Part shown: piece after piece, positions 17,119-25,755 of the stretch
How the letters are laid out: every line of letters starts with the position of its first letter
Numbering within the stretch: the stretch's first letter is position 1
From: XYD12-FULL-36-8 sp964613805
GTDB lineage: Bacteria; Bacteroidota; Ignavibacteria; Ignavibacteriales; Ignavibacteriaceae
Assembly (NCBI GenBank): GCA_964613805.1
Contig: CAZTJF010000005.1
Location: 62,001-126,000 of the forward strand
DNA length: 64,000 nucleotides
Reading direction: 5' to 3'
The notes under the pieces: model-generated
Databases searched by the model: none
Seen by the model: only the letters and a program-made list of their open reading frames with translations
Told to the model about the DNA's origin: nothing
Program-made: the position numbers and the translations under genes

Positions 17119-18093
17119 ATGAATCTATTAGAAAGAATAATCAGCGAATCATCAAAAAGAAATAAAACTATCGTTCTTCCTGAAGCACATGATGAAAGAG
17201 TGATTAAAGCGGGCTTTCAGCTTCATCAAAGGAAGATATGCAATGTTATTTTATTGGGGAATGAGCACAAAATCCTCGAAGATGCGTCAAAGCTTGGTGT
17301 TGATCTTAAAGGAATAAAGATAATTGATCCGGTTAAGTCGGAACATTACTCAAAGTTTTCTGATATCTACTATAATTTACGCAAAGAAAAAGGAGTTACA
17401 CCCGACAAAGCTCAAGAAGCAATCAAGAACGTTTTATTCTTTGGAGCGATGATGGTGAGAGAAGGTTTGGCAGATGGTTTTGTCGGCGGTTCTGCTTCAC
17501 CGACTGCAGATGTAATGAGAGCTGGAATCCATTGCGTCGGTATGCCTCAAGGAATATCAATAGTTTCAAGCTTCTTCTTGATGGTTTGGCCGGATAAAGT
17601 ATGGGGATTTGCAGACTGCGCCGTTGTTCCAAATCCAACAGATGTTCAGCTTGCTGATATTGCAATCTCGACAGCGGATAATTATAAAAAATTAGTTGGT
17701 GAAGAACCGAAAGTTGCTATGCTGTCGTTCTCAACAAAAGGAAGCGCAGAACATGAATTGGTGGATAAAGTTAAGAACGCTACAAAAATGGTTATGCAGA
17801 AACGTCCCGACTTGAAAGTAGATGGTGAGTTTCAATTTGATGCTGCAGTTGTGGAGAAAGTTGGAAAATCTAAAGCCCCTGGAAGTGAAATTGCCGGGAA
17901 AGCAAATGTTTTAATTTTCCCGGACTTGAATTCCGGCAACATAGGTTACAAAATTGCGCAGCGAATTGGCGGAGCAGAAGCAGTTGGTCCTGTTGTGCAG
18001 GGATTAAAGAAGCCAGTATTCGATCTCTCCCGCGGCTGCAGTGTTGATGATATTGTTAACACATCCGCAATAGCAGCGTTGATGGCGGAATAA
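17119..18093 (+). CDS. pta: Phosphate acetyltransferase
   Basis: Interconverts acetyl-CoA and acetyl-phosphate. The 324 aa form a single PTA_PTB domain without the N-terminal DRTGG extension: IVLPEAHDERVIKAG, VREGLADGFVGGSASPTADV, WGFADCAVVPNPT, MLSFSTKGSAEHE and VLIFPDLNSGNIGYK. I placed the start at the ATG at 17119, preceded by GGAG at 8 nt; a TTG 12 nt further upstream is less likely. No acetate kinase gene is adjacent. A palindromic element follows the stop. Confidence 0.95.
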   Translation: MNLLERIISESSKRNKTIVLPEAHDERVIKAGFQLHQRKICNVILLGNEHKILEDASKLGVDLKGIKIIDPVKSEHYSKFSDIYYNLRKEKGVTPDKAQEAIKNVLFFGAMMVREGLADGFVGGSASPTADVMRAGIHCVGMPQGISIVSSFFLMVWPDKVWGFADCAVVPNPTDVQLADIAISTADNYKKLVGEEPKVAMLSFSTKGSAEHELVDKVKNATKMVMQKRPDLKVDGEFQFDAAVVEKVGKSKAPGSEIAGKANVLIFPDLNSGNIGYKIAQRIGGAEAVGPVVQGLKKPVFDLSRGCSVDDIVNTSAIAALMAE

Positions 18094-18102
18094 GTAAACA
18101 AA

Positions 18103-18152
18103 AACCTTCAAGGTCGGCAAAGTTAAACCACAGTTAATAACCTTGAAGCTTT
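18103..18152. repeat. Intergenic inverted repeat after pta
   Basis: AACCTTCAAGGT (18103-18114) and AACCTTGAAGCT (about 18137-18148) pair over 9-10 bp around a short loop. They share the ACCTTGAAGG theme with the elements at 4689 and 56835. It could terminate pta transcription. Confidence 0.45.
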
Positions 18153-18182
18153 CATTAAAAATTAATCTTGGGAGGAACTTCT

Positions 18183-19598
18183 ATGATGTCTCGCTTATTA
18201 TTTGCTATTTTTTTTACAAGTTCCTATATCCTCCTCAATGCCCAGCAAATTGATCTCTATGGCATTTGGTCCGGCAAACTTTCTCTTCCAAATACTATAA
18301 AGCTTACGATTGTATTTAATCTGCAAAAAGAAAATGCGGATAAATACAATGCAACCTTGGACAGTCCCGATCAGGGCGCAAAAGGAATTCCAACTGAAAG
18401 TGTGACGATAAAGGAGGATTCAATTCTTATAAAGGTTCCTGCAATTGCAGGTTCTTTTGAAGGAGAAATATTTGCAGACAGCATGAAGATTGACGGCAAA
18501 TGGAAACAGGGCGGAATGAATCTCGATCTTGTTCTTTACAAAATTGATAAAATAGAAGAAGTCAAAAGACCGCAGGAACCAAAAGAACCATTTCCTTACA
18601 AAGTTGAAGATGTGAAGTTTGAAAATAAGATTGAAAATTTTTCTCTCGCCGGCACTTTAACAATGCCGATGGAGGGTGGAAATTTTCCTGCTGTTATTCT
18701 GATAACTGGTTCTGGCGGACAAAATCGTAATGAGGAAATCCTTGGGCACAAACCTTTTCTCGTAATTGCAGATTACCTGACTCGCAATGGTTATGCTGTA
18801 CTTCGTTACGATGACAGAGGAATTGCAGAATCGAAAGGTAATTACTCAACGGCAACAACAGAAGATTTTGCTAAAGATGCTTTATCTGCAGTTCAATTTC
18901 TAAAAACCAGAAACGAAATAAACCATTCAAAGATCGGATTGATAGGACACAGTGAAGGCGGAATGATTGCCCCAATGGCTGCTGTTCAGTCTAATGATAT
19001 TGCTTTTATAGTCTTAATGGCTGGACTTGGAATTCCCGGTGATTCGATCCTGTATCTTCAAGGTGAATTAATCCAAAGAGCAGAAGGAACAAGCGAGGAA
19101 GAAATTCGGAAATCAGTAATAGTTCAAAGAAAATTTTTTCGATTGATTAAAGAAATTAATGATGATGAAATATTAAAAAGTAAAATAGAAGAAATATTTA
19201 GAGAAGAATATGCGAAATTGAGCGAAGAAGATAAAAGCAAGATGGGCGATCCCGAAGCTTATTTACAAACTCAGATGAAAACTCTTACAGGCCCTTGGTT
19301 CAAATATTTTGTAAAGTACGATCCTGTTCCCGCACTTGAAAAAGTTAAATGCTCGGTGCTCGCAATAAACGGAGAGAAAGATATTCAAGTACCGCCGAGA
19401 GAAAATTTATCTGCAATTGAGGATGCACTCAAAAGAGGCGGAAATAAAAATTACGAAATAAAAATGCTGCCAGGATTAAATCATTTGTTTCAATCCTCAA
19501 GCACAGGCGCCATTTCTGAATACAGTAAGATTGAGGAAACAATTTCACCGCTTGCTCTTGAAACTATGCTTGGCTGGTTGAACAAAATTACAAAATGA
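18183..19598 (+). CDS. Exported alpha/beta hydrolase (S33-type)
   Basis: 471 aa from the ATG at 18183, which follows GGGAGG at proper spacing; a TTG 15 nt upstream would put the ribosome site inside the gene. The signal peptide (FAIFFTSSYILLNAQ) predicts export. Residues 20-125 are a beta-rich N-terminal domain, followed by the hydrolase fold: an oxyanion region (ILITGSGGQNRNEE), the nucleophile elbow IGHSEGG, the acid in NGEKDIQVP and the His in LPGLNHLFQ. All three triad members are visible. The likely role is a periplasmic esterase or peptidase; the substrate is unknown. Confidence 0.85.
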   Translation: MMSRLLFAIFFTSSYILLNAQQIDLYGIWSGKLSLPNTIKLTIVFNLQKENADKYNATLDSPDQGAKGIPTESVTIKEDSILIKVPAIAGSFEGEIFADSMKIDGKWKQGGMNLDLVLYKIDKIEEVKRPQEPKEPFPYKVEDVKFENKIENFSLAGTLTMPMEGGNFPAVILITGSGGQNRNEEILGHKPFLVIADYLTRNGYAVLRYDDRGIAESKGNYSTATTEDFAKDALSAVQFLKTRNEINHSKIGLIGHSEGGMIAPMAAVQSNDIAFIVLMAGLGIPGDSILYLQGELIQRAEGTSEEEIRKSVIVQRKFFRLIKEINDDEILKSKIEEIFREEYAKLSEEDKSKMGDPEAYLQTQMKTLTGPWFKYFVKYDPVPALEKVKCSVLAINGEKDIQVPPRENLSAIEDALKRGGNKNYEIKMLPGLNHLFQSSSTGAISEYSKIEETISPLALETMLGWLNKITK

Positions 19599-19601
19599 AA
19601 A

Positions 19602-19691
19602 AACTTCCCGCTGTTCTTTTCGGCTATTGGCGGGCAAATATCCAATTTTGATTTCAGCATTCTTCGTCTGACAATTTATCGTCGGGAAGTT
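19602..19691. repeat. Inverted repeat in the gap before glutathione peroxidase
   Basis: AACTTCCCG (19602-19610) and CGGGAAGTT (19683-19691) are perfect complements 72 nt apart. The gap 19599-19845 holds nothing else that I can identify. It could be a weak terminator or remnant repeat. Confidence 0.3.
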
Positions 19692-19845
19692 CTATTCATG
19701 AAGAAGGAATGCGGGGAAACTTCCTTTAACATCTTGTTTCGCTTGGGGCATTGTAAAAGAAACTCAGATGGAATAATTCTTTTACATTCTGTTGAACTTT
19801 ATTTTCATTATCCGCGTTATTACTAAAAATTTAAGGAGCTAAAAA

Positions 19846-20466
19846 TTGAAATTTGTAATCATTCTGGTGTTATTGCTCGTAATCAGTGCTGTGGTCTTAA
19901 TTAATTACACAACTAAGGCAACAAATAATGACTCATCAAAAAAAATAAAATCGGACACTTATTCGGTAAGAGACAAAAAATTGAGCAACATCAGCTCAAT
20001 AATGGTTAATGATATTGATGGGAAGGAGATTTCACTTTCGTCTTTTAATGGCAAGGTGCTGCTGATTGTGAATGTTGCAAGCAAGTGCGGATATACTCCT
20101 CAATACAAAGACCTTCAAGCACTGTATGAAAAATACAACAAGGAAGGATTAGAAATTCTTGGTTTCCCATGCAATGATTTTGGCTGGCAGGAACCGGGAA
20201 CAAATGAAGAGATAAAACAGTTCTGCTCAATGAACTTTGGAGTAACATTCAAACTATTTGATAAAGTTAAGATTACAGGGAAGGATAAAAGCAAACTTTA
20301 CGCCGTTTTAACCGATAACGATGTAACGGGAACAAAAAATGTTAAGTGGAATTTTGAAAAATTCTTAATATCAAAAAATGGAGAAATTATTTCCCGATAC
20401 ACAAGCAGTGTTAAACCGATGAGTGAGGAATTGGTATCTGCAATTGAAAAAGAACTTAAGAAGTAA
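19846..20466 (+). CDS. Membrane-anchored glutathione peroxidase-family protein
   Basis: 206 aa. An N-terminal hydrophobic anchor (residues 1-20) is followed by a linker and a GPx domain. The peroxidatic Cys is in NVASKCGYTPQ, followed by LGFPCNDFGWQEPGTNEE and VKWNFEKFL, which give the Gln/Trp/Asn catalytic partners. A Cys replaces selenocysteine, as in most bacterial homologues, which usually use thioredoxin. The start is TTG; AAGGAG lies 7 nt upstream at 19833-19838 and supports it. The anchor suggests peroxide defence on the periplasmic side of the membrane. Confidence 0.9.
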   Translation: MKFVIILVLLLVISAVVLINYTTKATNNDSSKKIKSDTYSVRDKKLSNISSIMVNDIDGKEISLSSFNGKVLLIVNVASKCGYTPQYKDLQALYEKYNKEGLEILGFPCNDFGWQEPGTNEEIKQFCSMNFGVTFKLFDKVKITGKDKSKLYAVLTDNDVTGTKNVKWNFEKFLISKNGEIISRYTSSVKPMSEELVSAIEKELKK

Positions 20467-20493
20467 GCTAAGCATTCATGCGAAATATTAGCG

Positions 20494-20654
20494 CGTCATC
20501 TCGAAACCGACTTTAGTCGGTGAGAGATCATAAAGATTTCCTGGGGTTGACCAAAAAGTAATTATTCAAATTAAAAAGCTGTGGGAATCTACTTAAACCA
20601 GTTAAATCTGCGTTCAATTCTCCAATTAATTTTTCGCCCCTCTTGAAATGACAA
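20494..20654. repeat. Dispersed imperfect palindromic element, copy 1
   Basis: The ends GTCATCTCGAAA and TTGAAATGAC are inverted and flank about 140 nt that include the perfect hairpin CCGACTTTAGTCGG and GAGAGATCATAAAGATTT. A second copy with perfect 11-bp ends lies at 63265-63364. The layout resembles non-coding MITE-like elements common in Bacteroidota. No ORF lies inside. Confidence 0.55.
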
Positions 20655-20656
20655 CT

Positions 20657-22195
20657 CTATTTATCGTGGACTTCTATTTCTTCTTCCTGTTGAGCTTTTG
20701 GCGGACGTTCATAGAGTTCTGCCATTTGTTTGTAAGTGTGCGGTAGATTTGATGAAACTTGTTCCCACTTCATACGCCATGACCAATTACCGCCAAGCTT
20801 ACCGGGAAAATTCATTCGTGCTTCGCCGCCAAGATTCAAAACATCCTGCATTGGAATAATGACAATATCTGCGACTGATGCATAAGCTGCTCTAATCAAT
20901 TCAAACACAATATTATCACCATGATAATTCAAATATTTTTTAACATGTGAATGGCTGTCGTTGTTTTCATTTTTTGCTTTTTCAAAATAAGCTCGCGTAG
21001 TATCGTTGTCATGCGAGCCTGTATAAACAACACAATTCGGAACAAAATTATGCGGCAAGAATTTCGTTTCCATTTTTGTACCGAAAGCAAATTGTAAAAT
21101 TTTCATTCCCGGAAAACTAAATTTATCTCTCAGCTCTCTAACCGGTTTTGTAATAACGCCAAGGTCTTCAGCCAGAATTGGAAGTTCACCCAAATATTTT
21201 CTCAATGTTTCAAAAAGTTTTTCTCCAGGAGCTTTTATCCATTTTCCTGTTACCGCAGTTGGTGCATTACCTGGAATTTCCCAGTATGCCTCAAATCCGC
21301 GGAAGTGATCAATACGGACAATGTCAACCACTTCAAATAAACTTGTAAATCTCCTTCTCCACCAAAGGAAATCATCCTTCTCCATTTCATTCCATTTGTA
21401 AAGTGGATTTCCCCAAAGCTGTCCTGTTTTGCTAAAGTAATCTGGCGGCACACCGGCAACTGTTAAAAGTTTTCCTTTCTCATCAACGGTAAAAAGATGT
21501 TTGTTTGCCCAAAGATCGGCGCTGTCATAAGCAATGAAGATGGGCATATCACCAACTATTTTAATTCCCTTTTTGTTCGCGTAATCTTTCAATTCCTTCC
21601 ATTGCTTAAAAAATTGAAACTGAACAAACTTGTTATAACGAATTTCATCAGCAAGTTTTTCTTTCCATTTTTTCAAAGTGCTTTCTTTTCTGAGAACAAG
21701 ATCTTTATCCCAGTTTATCCACAAACCCCCGCCGTGATGTTCTTTTGCAGCCATAAACAGTGCGAAATCATCAAGCCAACCTTTGTGTGATTCACAAAAC
21801 TTCTCGAACTGTTTCTCAAATCCGTTTGAGTTCTCGCTGAAATGCGAGTATGCTTTTTTAAGAAGAGATTTTTTATAATCAATCACTTCGCCAAAATCAA
21901 TTATAGATGGATTAAACTTAGGAATGTTTTTAAGTTCTGCTTGAGAAAGAAATCCATCATCAAAAAGTTTTTCGGGACTGATAAGTAAGGGGTTTCCGGC
22001 AAAAGCCGAGAAGCATTGATAAGGGGAATCTCCGTAACCTGTTGGACCAAGCGGAAAGACTTGCCAAAGTTTTTGTCCAGAGTGATCTAAAAAATCAACA
22101 AAGTTAAATGCTTCTTTTCCGATGTCTCCAATACCAAATTTTCCGGGAAGTGATGTGGGATGAAGTAATATTCCTGCTGTGCGTTCGAATTTCAT
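20657..22195 (-). CDS. malQ: 4-alpha-glucanotransferase (amylomaltase)
   Basis: A GH77 enzyme that transfers alpha-1,4-glucan segments in maltodextrin/glycogen metabolism. 512 aa, with RTAGILLHPTSLPGKFGIGD at the N-terminus, DMPIFIAYDSADLWANK, the nucleophile Asp in VRIDHFRGFEAYWEIP, the acid/base Glu in LAEDLGVIT and the third carboxylate in YTGSHDNDTT. The last 12 residues are Glu/Gln-rich and extend beyond the fold. It stands alone; no glycogen genes are adjacent. Confidence 0.96.
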   Translation of the reverse strand: MKFERTAGILLHPTSLPGKFGIGDIGKEAFNFVDFLDHSGQKLWQVFPLGPTGYGDSPYQCFSAFAGNPLLISPEKLFDDGFLSQAELKNIPKFNPSIIDFGEVIDYKKSLLKKAYSHFSENSNGFEKQFEKFCESHKGWLDDFALFMAAKEHHGGGLWINWDKDLVLRKESTLKKWKEKLADEIRYNKFVQFQFFKQWKELKDYANKKGIKIVGDMPIFIAYDSADLWANKHLFTVDEKGKLLTVAGVPPDYFSKTGQLWGNPLYKWNEMEKDDFLWWRRRFTSLFEVVDIVRIDHFRGFEAYWEIPGNAPTAVTGKWIKAPGEKLFETLRKYLGELPILAEDLGVITKPVRELRDKFSFPGMKILQFAFGTKMETKFLPHNFVPNCVVYTGSHDNDTTRAYFEKAKNENNDSHSHVKKYLNYHGDNIVFELIRAAYASVADIVIIPMQDVLNLGGEARMNFPGKLGGNWSWRMKWEQVSSNLPHTYKQMAELYERPPKAQQEEEIEVHDK

Positions 22196-22283
22196 GTTCG
22201 TTCCTTAATATTTTTCCAAATCAAAAATAAGTAAAGAGGGGATTAAGAAAAAAAATGAAATTGATTTTTGTTTAAAATAAAAA

Positions 22284-22304
22284 CTGCCTCATGCGATGAG
22301 GCAG
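22284..22304 (-). terminator. Rho-independent terminator of the small outer-membrane barrel gene
   Basis: CTGCCTCAT and ATGAGGCAG form a 9-bp perfect stem with a GCG loop. On the minus strand it is followed by TTTTTATTTT, and it lies 24 nt after the barrel gene's stop. Confidence 0.8.
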
Positions 22305-22327
22305 CTTTAATAGAAAAACACTTATAA

Positions 22328-22873
22328 TTATAACTGGAGATTCACACCGACTGTGATATAGCCAATACCATAACCAAGTTCACCGAAAACACCAAACTTT
22401 GGCGAAAACATGTATCTTGCACCAGCATGGAAACCATATAATAAATAGCTTCCTTGTGCAGTATAACCTAAACCGGTGCCTGTTGGTTCAGTCACGCTCA
22501 CAATGTTATAACCAACTGTTGCTCCAGCGTACAGATCCATATTCTTAACATCAACGTCAACAAAATGGTATTCACCTCTTGCACCAACGATAATATATTT
22601 GTAGGTCCAGGTATATTTAGTTCCGCTGAAGAATCCGCCCCAATCGTAAGTAGATTGAGAATAACCGACTATGCCGCCAATAGATAACTTTTCATGAATA
22701 CCAAATTGTAAACCCAAGCTTAGAGGAGGAAAATCTGAAGTACCATATAATCCTGCTAAACCACCAATACTAACTCCAGCATTTAAGTTAGTTACACCTT
22801 TTTTATAAGTTTGTGCAAAAGATAAGGATGAGACAAGAACCAAAATGGTTAAAGTAACAAGAACTTTTTTCAT
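22328..22873 (-). CDS. Outer-membrane beta-barrel protein
   Basis: 181 aa. A clear signal peptide (MKKVLVTLTILVLVSSLSFA, Q) is followed by alternating beta strands rich in Gly and aromatics (SIGGIVGYSQSTYDWGG, FGVFGELGYGIGYITVG). The chain ends in hydrophobic NLQL rather than the classic terminal Phe. It is probably an 8-stranded barrel of the OmpX/OMP_b-brl type. It has its own promoter and terminator, so it is monocistronic. The ligand or role is unknown. Confidence 0.75.
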   Translation of the reverse strand: MKKVLVTLTILVLVSSLSFAQTYKKGVTNLNAGVSIGGLAGLYGTSDFPPLSLGLQFGIHEKLSIGGIVGYSQSTYDWGGFFSGTKYTWTYKYIIVGARGEYHFVDVDVKNMDLYAGATVGYNIVSVTEPTGTGLGYTAQGSYLLYGFHAGARYMFSPKFGVFGELGYGIGYITVGVNLQL

Positions 22874-22925
22874 AGAGCCGTGCTCCCTTTTATTGTGAAT
22901 GATTTGTTAATTATAAATTACGGTG

Positions 22926-22956
22926 AAAACATAATAATTATCGTTCTGATACGCAA
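22926..22956 (-). promoter_or_regulatory. Candidate promoter of the outer-membrane barrel gene
   Basis: Read on the minus strand: TTG (22956-22954), 20 nt, then TATGTTTT (22933-22926). The layout matches the Bacteroidota -33/-7 promoter. It lies about 50 nt upstream of the ATG. Confidence 0.4.
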
Positions 22957-23077
22957 CAAGAATGAAGCCAAAAATTAGACTGTGTGATTTTAATCATTTT
23001 CTCCACAATTCAAATTCTTTTAATCTAAATCACAGCAAATTTGTAAAAACTTCCATTAATAATGTAGGAATAGAATA

Positions 23078-24259
23078 TTAGACTTTAATAAAAATCTTTT
23101 TTGCATAAAGTATCCACATCAATCCCAGCCAAATCAAAACATAGGTTAAAGCCCAAGCAAGTGATGCGTTGATTGGAGAAAAATTAGGAACAAAGATTGC
23201 TTCGTATAAATATCTGTTAAGACTTATCTTTTCACCAGCTTCTTTTACCACTTTAATAATTCCCATGGTTTTTGCGACCAAACCGGAAAGAGCAAAAACT
23301 GTGATGGCATTCATTCCGTAAACAACGAAAGGTTTTGTCCACCACTTTATTCCTTTCACATCAATTAACCAGTAACACATACCAAAAAATAACAGCGCCA
23401 TTCCCGAATTGAACATTACGTAGGAACTGGTCCATAGACTTTTATTCATCGGAAACCACATATCCCAAATCACGCCAATTAGAATTGCAAAATTTCCAAA
23501 AACAAAAATCCATGCGGTTTTAGTTGACGAATCATTTTTTGTTCTTAACCAATGACCAAGCATAACTCCGCTAAGGCATGTTGCAATAGCTGGAATTGTG
23601 CTAAGAATTCCTTCGGGATCCCAAACCTTTGATACTTTCCACATATGATTCCCAAGTAACAAATGATCAAGCCATCCGGCAAGATTAGGAGAAAAAATTT
23701 CTCCTGTAACAGGATTTGTTAAGACAGATACATTTAAATTCGGAGAACCAAACCCGGGCACCGGAATTAAAGTCATAATTGCCCAATAACCCAATAAAAG
23801 TATAATCCCGATTATTGCTTGAGTTTTTATATTAGCTTTTAGAAAAATTATAGATGTGATGATATAAACAATACCAATTCTTGGCAGTACACCAACAAGC
23901 CGAAGTATTGAAAAATCAATCCACTTGTCCTCGGCGAAATTCCAAAATGGCCATGCTGTTATGAAAATTCCAATGGCATAAATTATAAGCCCGCGCTTTA
24001 CAATTTGTAAGATTAACTTTTTCTGATCTAAACCACTTTCTTTTCTTTTTGTTAATGAAATGGTTATTGCAACTCCTACGATGAAAAGAAAGAAGGGGAA
24101 AATATAATCTGTCGGTGTGCATCCGTTCCATTTTGCATGTTGAAGTGCGGGATAGATATTGCTCCAGCTGCCGGGATTGTTAACAAGAATCATTCCTGCA
24201 ATTGTTAAACCCCTGAAGACATCCAAAGAAACTAAGCGCTCAGATTGTTGCACGGACAT
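23078..24259 (-). CDS. HGSNAT-like membrane acyltransferase (DUF5009 type)
   Basis: 393 aa with about ten membrane segments. The N-terminus RLVSLDVFRGLTIAGMILVN followed by NNPGSWSNIYPALQHAKWNG and CTPTDYIFPFFLFIVGVAIT is the hallmark of bacterial relatives of heparan-alpha-glucosaminide N-acetyltransferase. The family passes an acetyl group across the membrane to an amino sugar. In bacteria the acceptor is generally unknown; recycling of cell-wall or host glycans is plausible. It is flanked by unrelated genes. Confidence 0.88.
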   Translation of the reverse strand: MSVQQSERLVSLDVFRGLTIAGMILVNNPGSWSNIYPALQHAKWNGCTPTDYIFPFFLFIVGVAITISLTKRKESGLDQKKLILQIVKRGLIIYAIGIFITAWPFWNFAEDKWIDFSILRLVGVLPRIGIVYIITSIIFLKANIKTQAIIGIILLLGYWAIMTLIPVPGFGSPNLNVSVLTNPVTGEIFSPNLAGWLDHLLLGNHMWKVSKVWDPEGILSTIPAIATCLSGVMLGHWLRTKNDSSTKTAWIFVFGNFAILIGVIWDMWFPMNKSLWTSSYVMFNSGMALLFFGMCYWLIDVKGIKWWTKPFVVYGMNAITVFALSGLVAKTMGIIKVVKEAGEKISLNRYLYEAIFVPNFSPINASLAWALTYVLIWLGLMWILYAKKIFIKV

Positions 24260-24322
24260 ATTCAGCTTTCTAATTAAAGACTAAGATAAAGATTATGATA
24301 AAGAATTGAAAAATATCTTTTT

Positions 24323-25534
24323 TCATTTCACGTTAGCAAGAGTTGCTTTTTCTACTTCTTTAAGTGCTGAATCAAGATCAGCAATAAGATCATTCACATT
24401 TTCAATTCCAACAGAAATACGGACTAATCCATCTGTAACACCACCGGCAAGCCGTGCTTCTTTTCCCATGGAGAAGTGAGTCATACTTGCGGGGTGCTGG
24501 ATTAAGCTCTCCACACCGCCTAAACTTACAGCAAGCTGAAATAGTTTAACCGAGTTCATCATAATCTTCCCCGCTTCCATTCCGCCATCAAGTTCGATAG
24601 TTATCATTCCGCCATGACCTTTGTGCTGTTTCAATCCAACTTCATATTGCGGATGAGATTTCAATCCGGGATAACGAATGGATTTTACAAGTTTATGTTT
24701 CTCAAGCCACTCTGCAATAATTTGAGCATTTTCACAATGGCGTTCCATTCTAATCGCGAGTGTTTTCAATCCGCGATGCACAAGAAAAGAATTAAAAGGA
24801 TCAATCACTCCGCCAAGCTGATTTAATGTTTTACGAAAATGTAGATATGTTTCCTCATCTTTAACAACGATAATTCCCCCAACAATATCTGCATGACCAT
24901 TTAAAAATTTTGTTAAGCTGTGCATAACAACATCTGCCCCGAGTGAAATCGGATTTTGCAAAGCAGGGCTCATGAAAGTATTATCAACTACAACTTTAGC
25001 TTTATGCTGATGAGCTATCTTTGAAATTTCAGCCAGATCAGAAATGCAAAGTGTTGGATTGCCGGGAGTTTCAACGTAAACTACTTTTGTGTTCGACTTT
25101 ACTGTCTTTTTCACCTCCTCAAGATTTGAAGTATCAGCAAATGTCGTCTCAACTCCATATTTTTTCATTATGGTGTTTAAAAGCGTCGTCGTCGGTCCAT
25201 AAACTGCTGATGAACAAACAACATGATCGCCAGCTTGAGTTAGGCTGGCAAATATTGTGTGTACTGCCGCCATCCCGCTTCCGCATCCGAGTGCTTTGTG
25301 TCCACCTTCAAGTTCGGCAATAGCATCTTCCATTGCCTGAATTGTAGGATTAAGCATTCTTGTATAAATGTAACCCTTCTTTTCACCGGCAAACAGCGAC
25401 GCACCGTGTTCAACAGATTCAAATTTAAATGTCGAAGTTTGATAGATTGGCGGTACTACAGGTCCATACTCATATTCGGAAATGCCTGAATGAACGCATT
25501 TGGTTTCAAAATTAGCCTTAGGATTTTCCTTCAT
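24323..25534 (-). CDS. Cys/Met-metabolism PLP enzyme (cystathionine gamma-synthase/lyase or methionine gamma-lyase)
   Basis: 403 aa. TKCVHSGISEYEYGPVVPPI and YTRMLNPTIQAMEDAIAELE open the fold; GCGSGMAAVHTI binds PLP phosphate; the Schiff-base lysine is in MHSLTKFLNGHADIVGG. The C-terminus LVRISVGIENVNDLIADL is typical. The family splits among MetB, MetC, MetY and MGL activities that sequence alone does not separate well. The spacing and length suit a gamma-synthase or gamma-lyase. No met genes flank it. Confidence 0.88.
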   Translation of the reverse strand: MKENPKANFETKCVHSGISEYEYGPVVPPIYQTSTFKFESVEHGASLFAGEKKGYIYTRMLNPTIQAMEDAIAELEGGHKALGCGSGMAAVHTIFASLTQAGDHVVCSSAVYGPTTTLLNTIMKKYGVETTFADTSNLEEVKKTVKSNTKVVYVETPGNPTLCISDLAEISKIAHQHKAKVVVDNTFMSPALQNPISLGADVVMHSLTKFLNGHADIVGGIIVVKDEETYLHFRKTLNQLGGVIDPFNSFLVHRGLKTLAIRMERHCENAQIIAEWLEKHKLVKSIRYPGLKSHPQYEVGLKQHKGHGGMITIELDGGMEAGKIMMNSVKLFQLAVSLGGVESLIQHPASMTHFSMGKEARLAGGVTDGLVRISVGIENVNDLIADLDSALKEVEKATLANVK

Positions 25535-25755
25535 TCTCGTTCCTTAAAGTAAAATGTGATTGCAATTGAAAGTAAAAATTTTTCTACTCGAAAAATAGAA
25601 TAACTTTATCCTAAATACTACATTCCAGTTGTGACTGGTTGAACCAATTATGTATTTTCAAATAAAAAACATCTCTTTTCATCTGTAATTGTATATTGAT
25701 TAAACCCGCGAATAATATTAAGTTGTCTAAGAGAAAAATATCAGGGAGGAATAAA

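Noticed and set aside
22874..23077. Possible tRNA or small RNA in the gap
   Set aside because: No cloverleaf, GC-rich stem or conserved tRNA boxes could be found; only a promoter was seen.
25535..25755. SAM or other riboswitch upstream of the Cys/Met enzyme gene
   Set aside because: No S-box core motifs or terminator/antiterminator structure; only a weak CCAGT/ACTGG hairpin near 25624.
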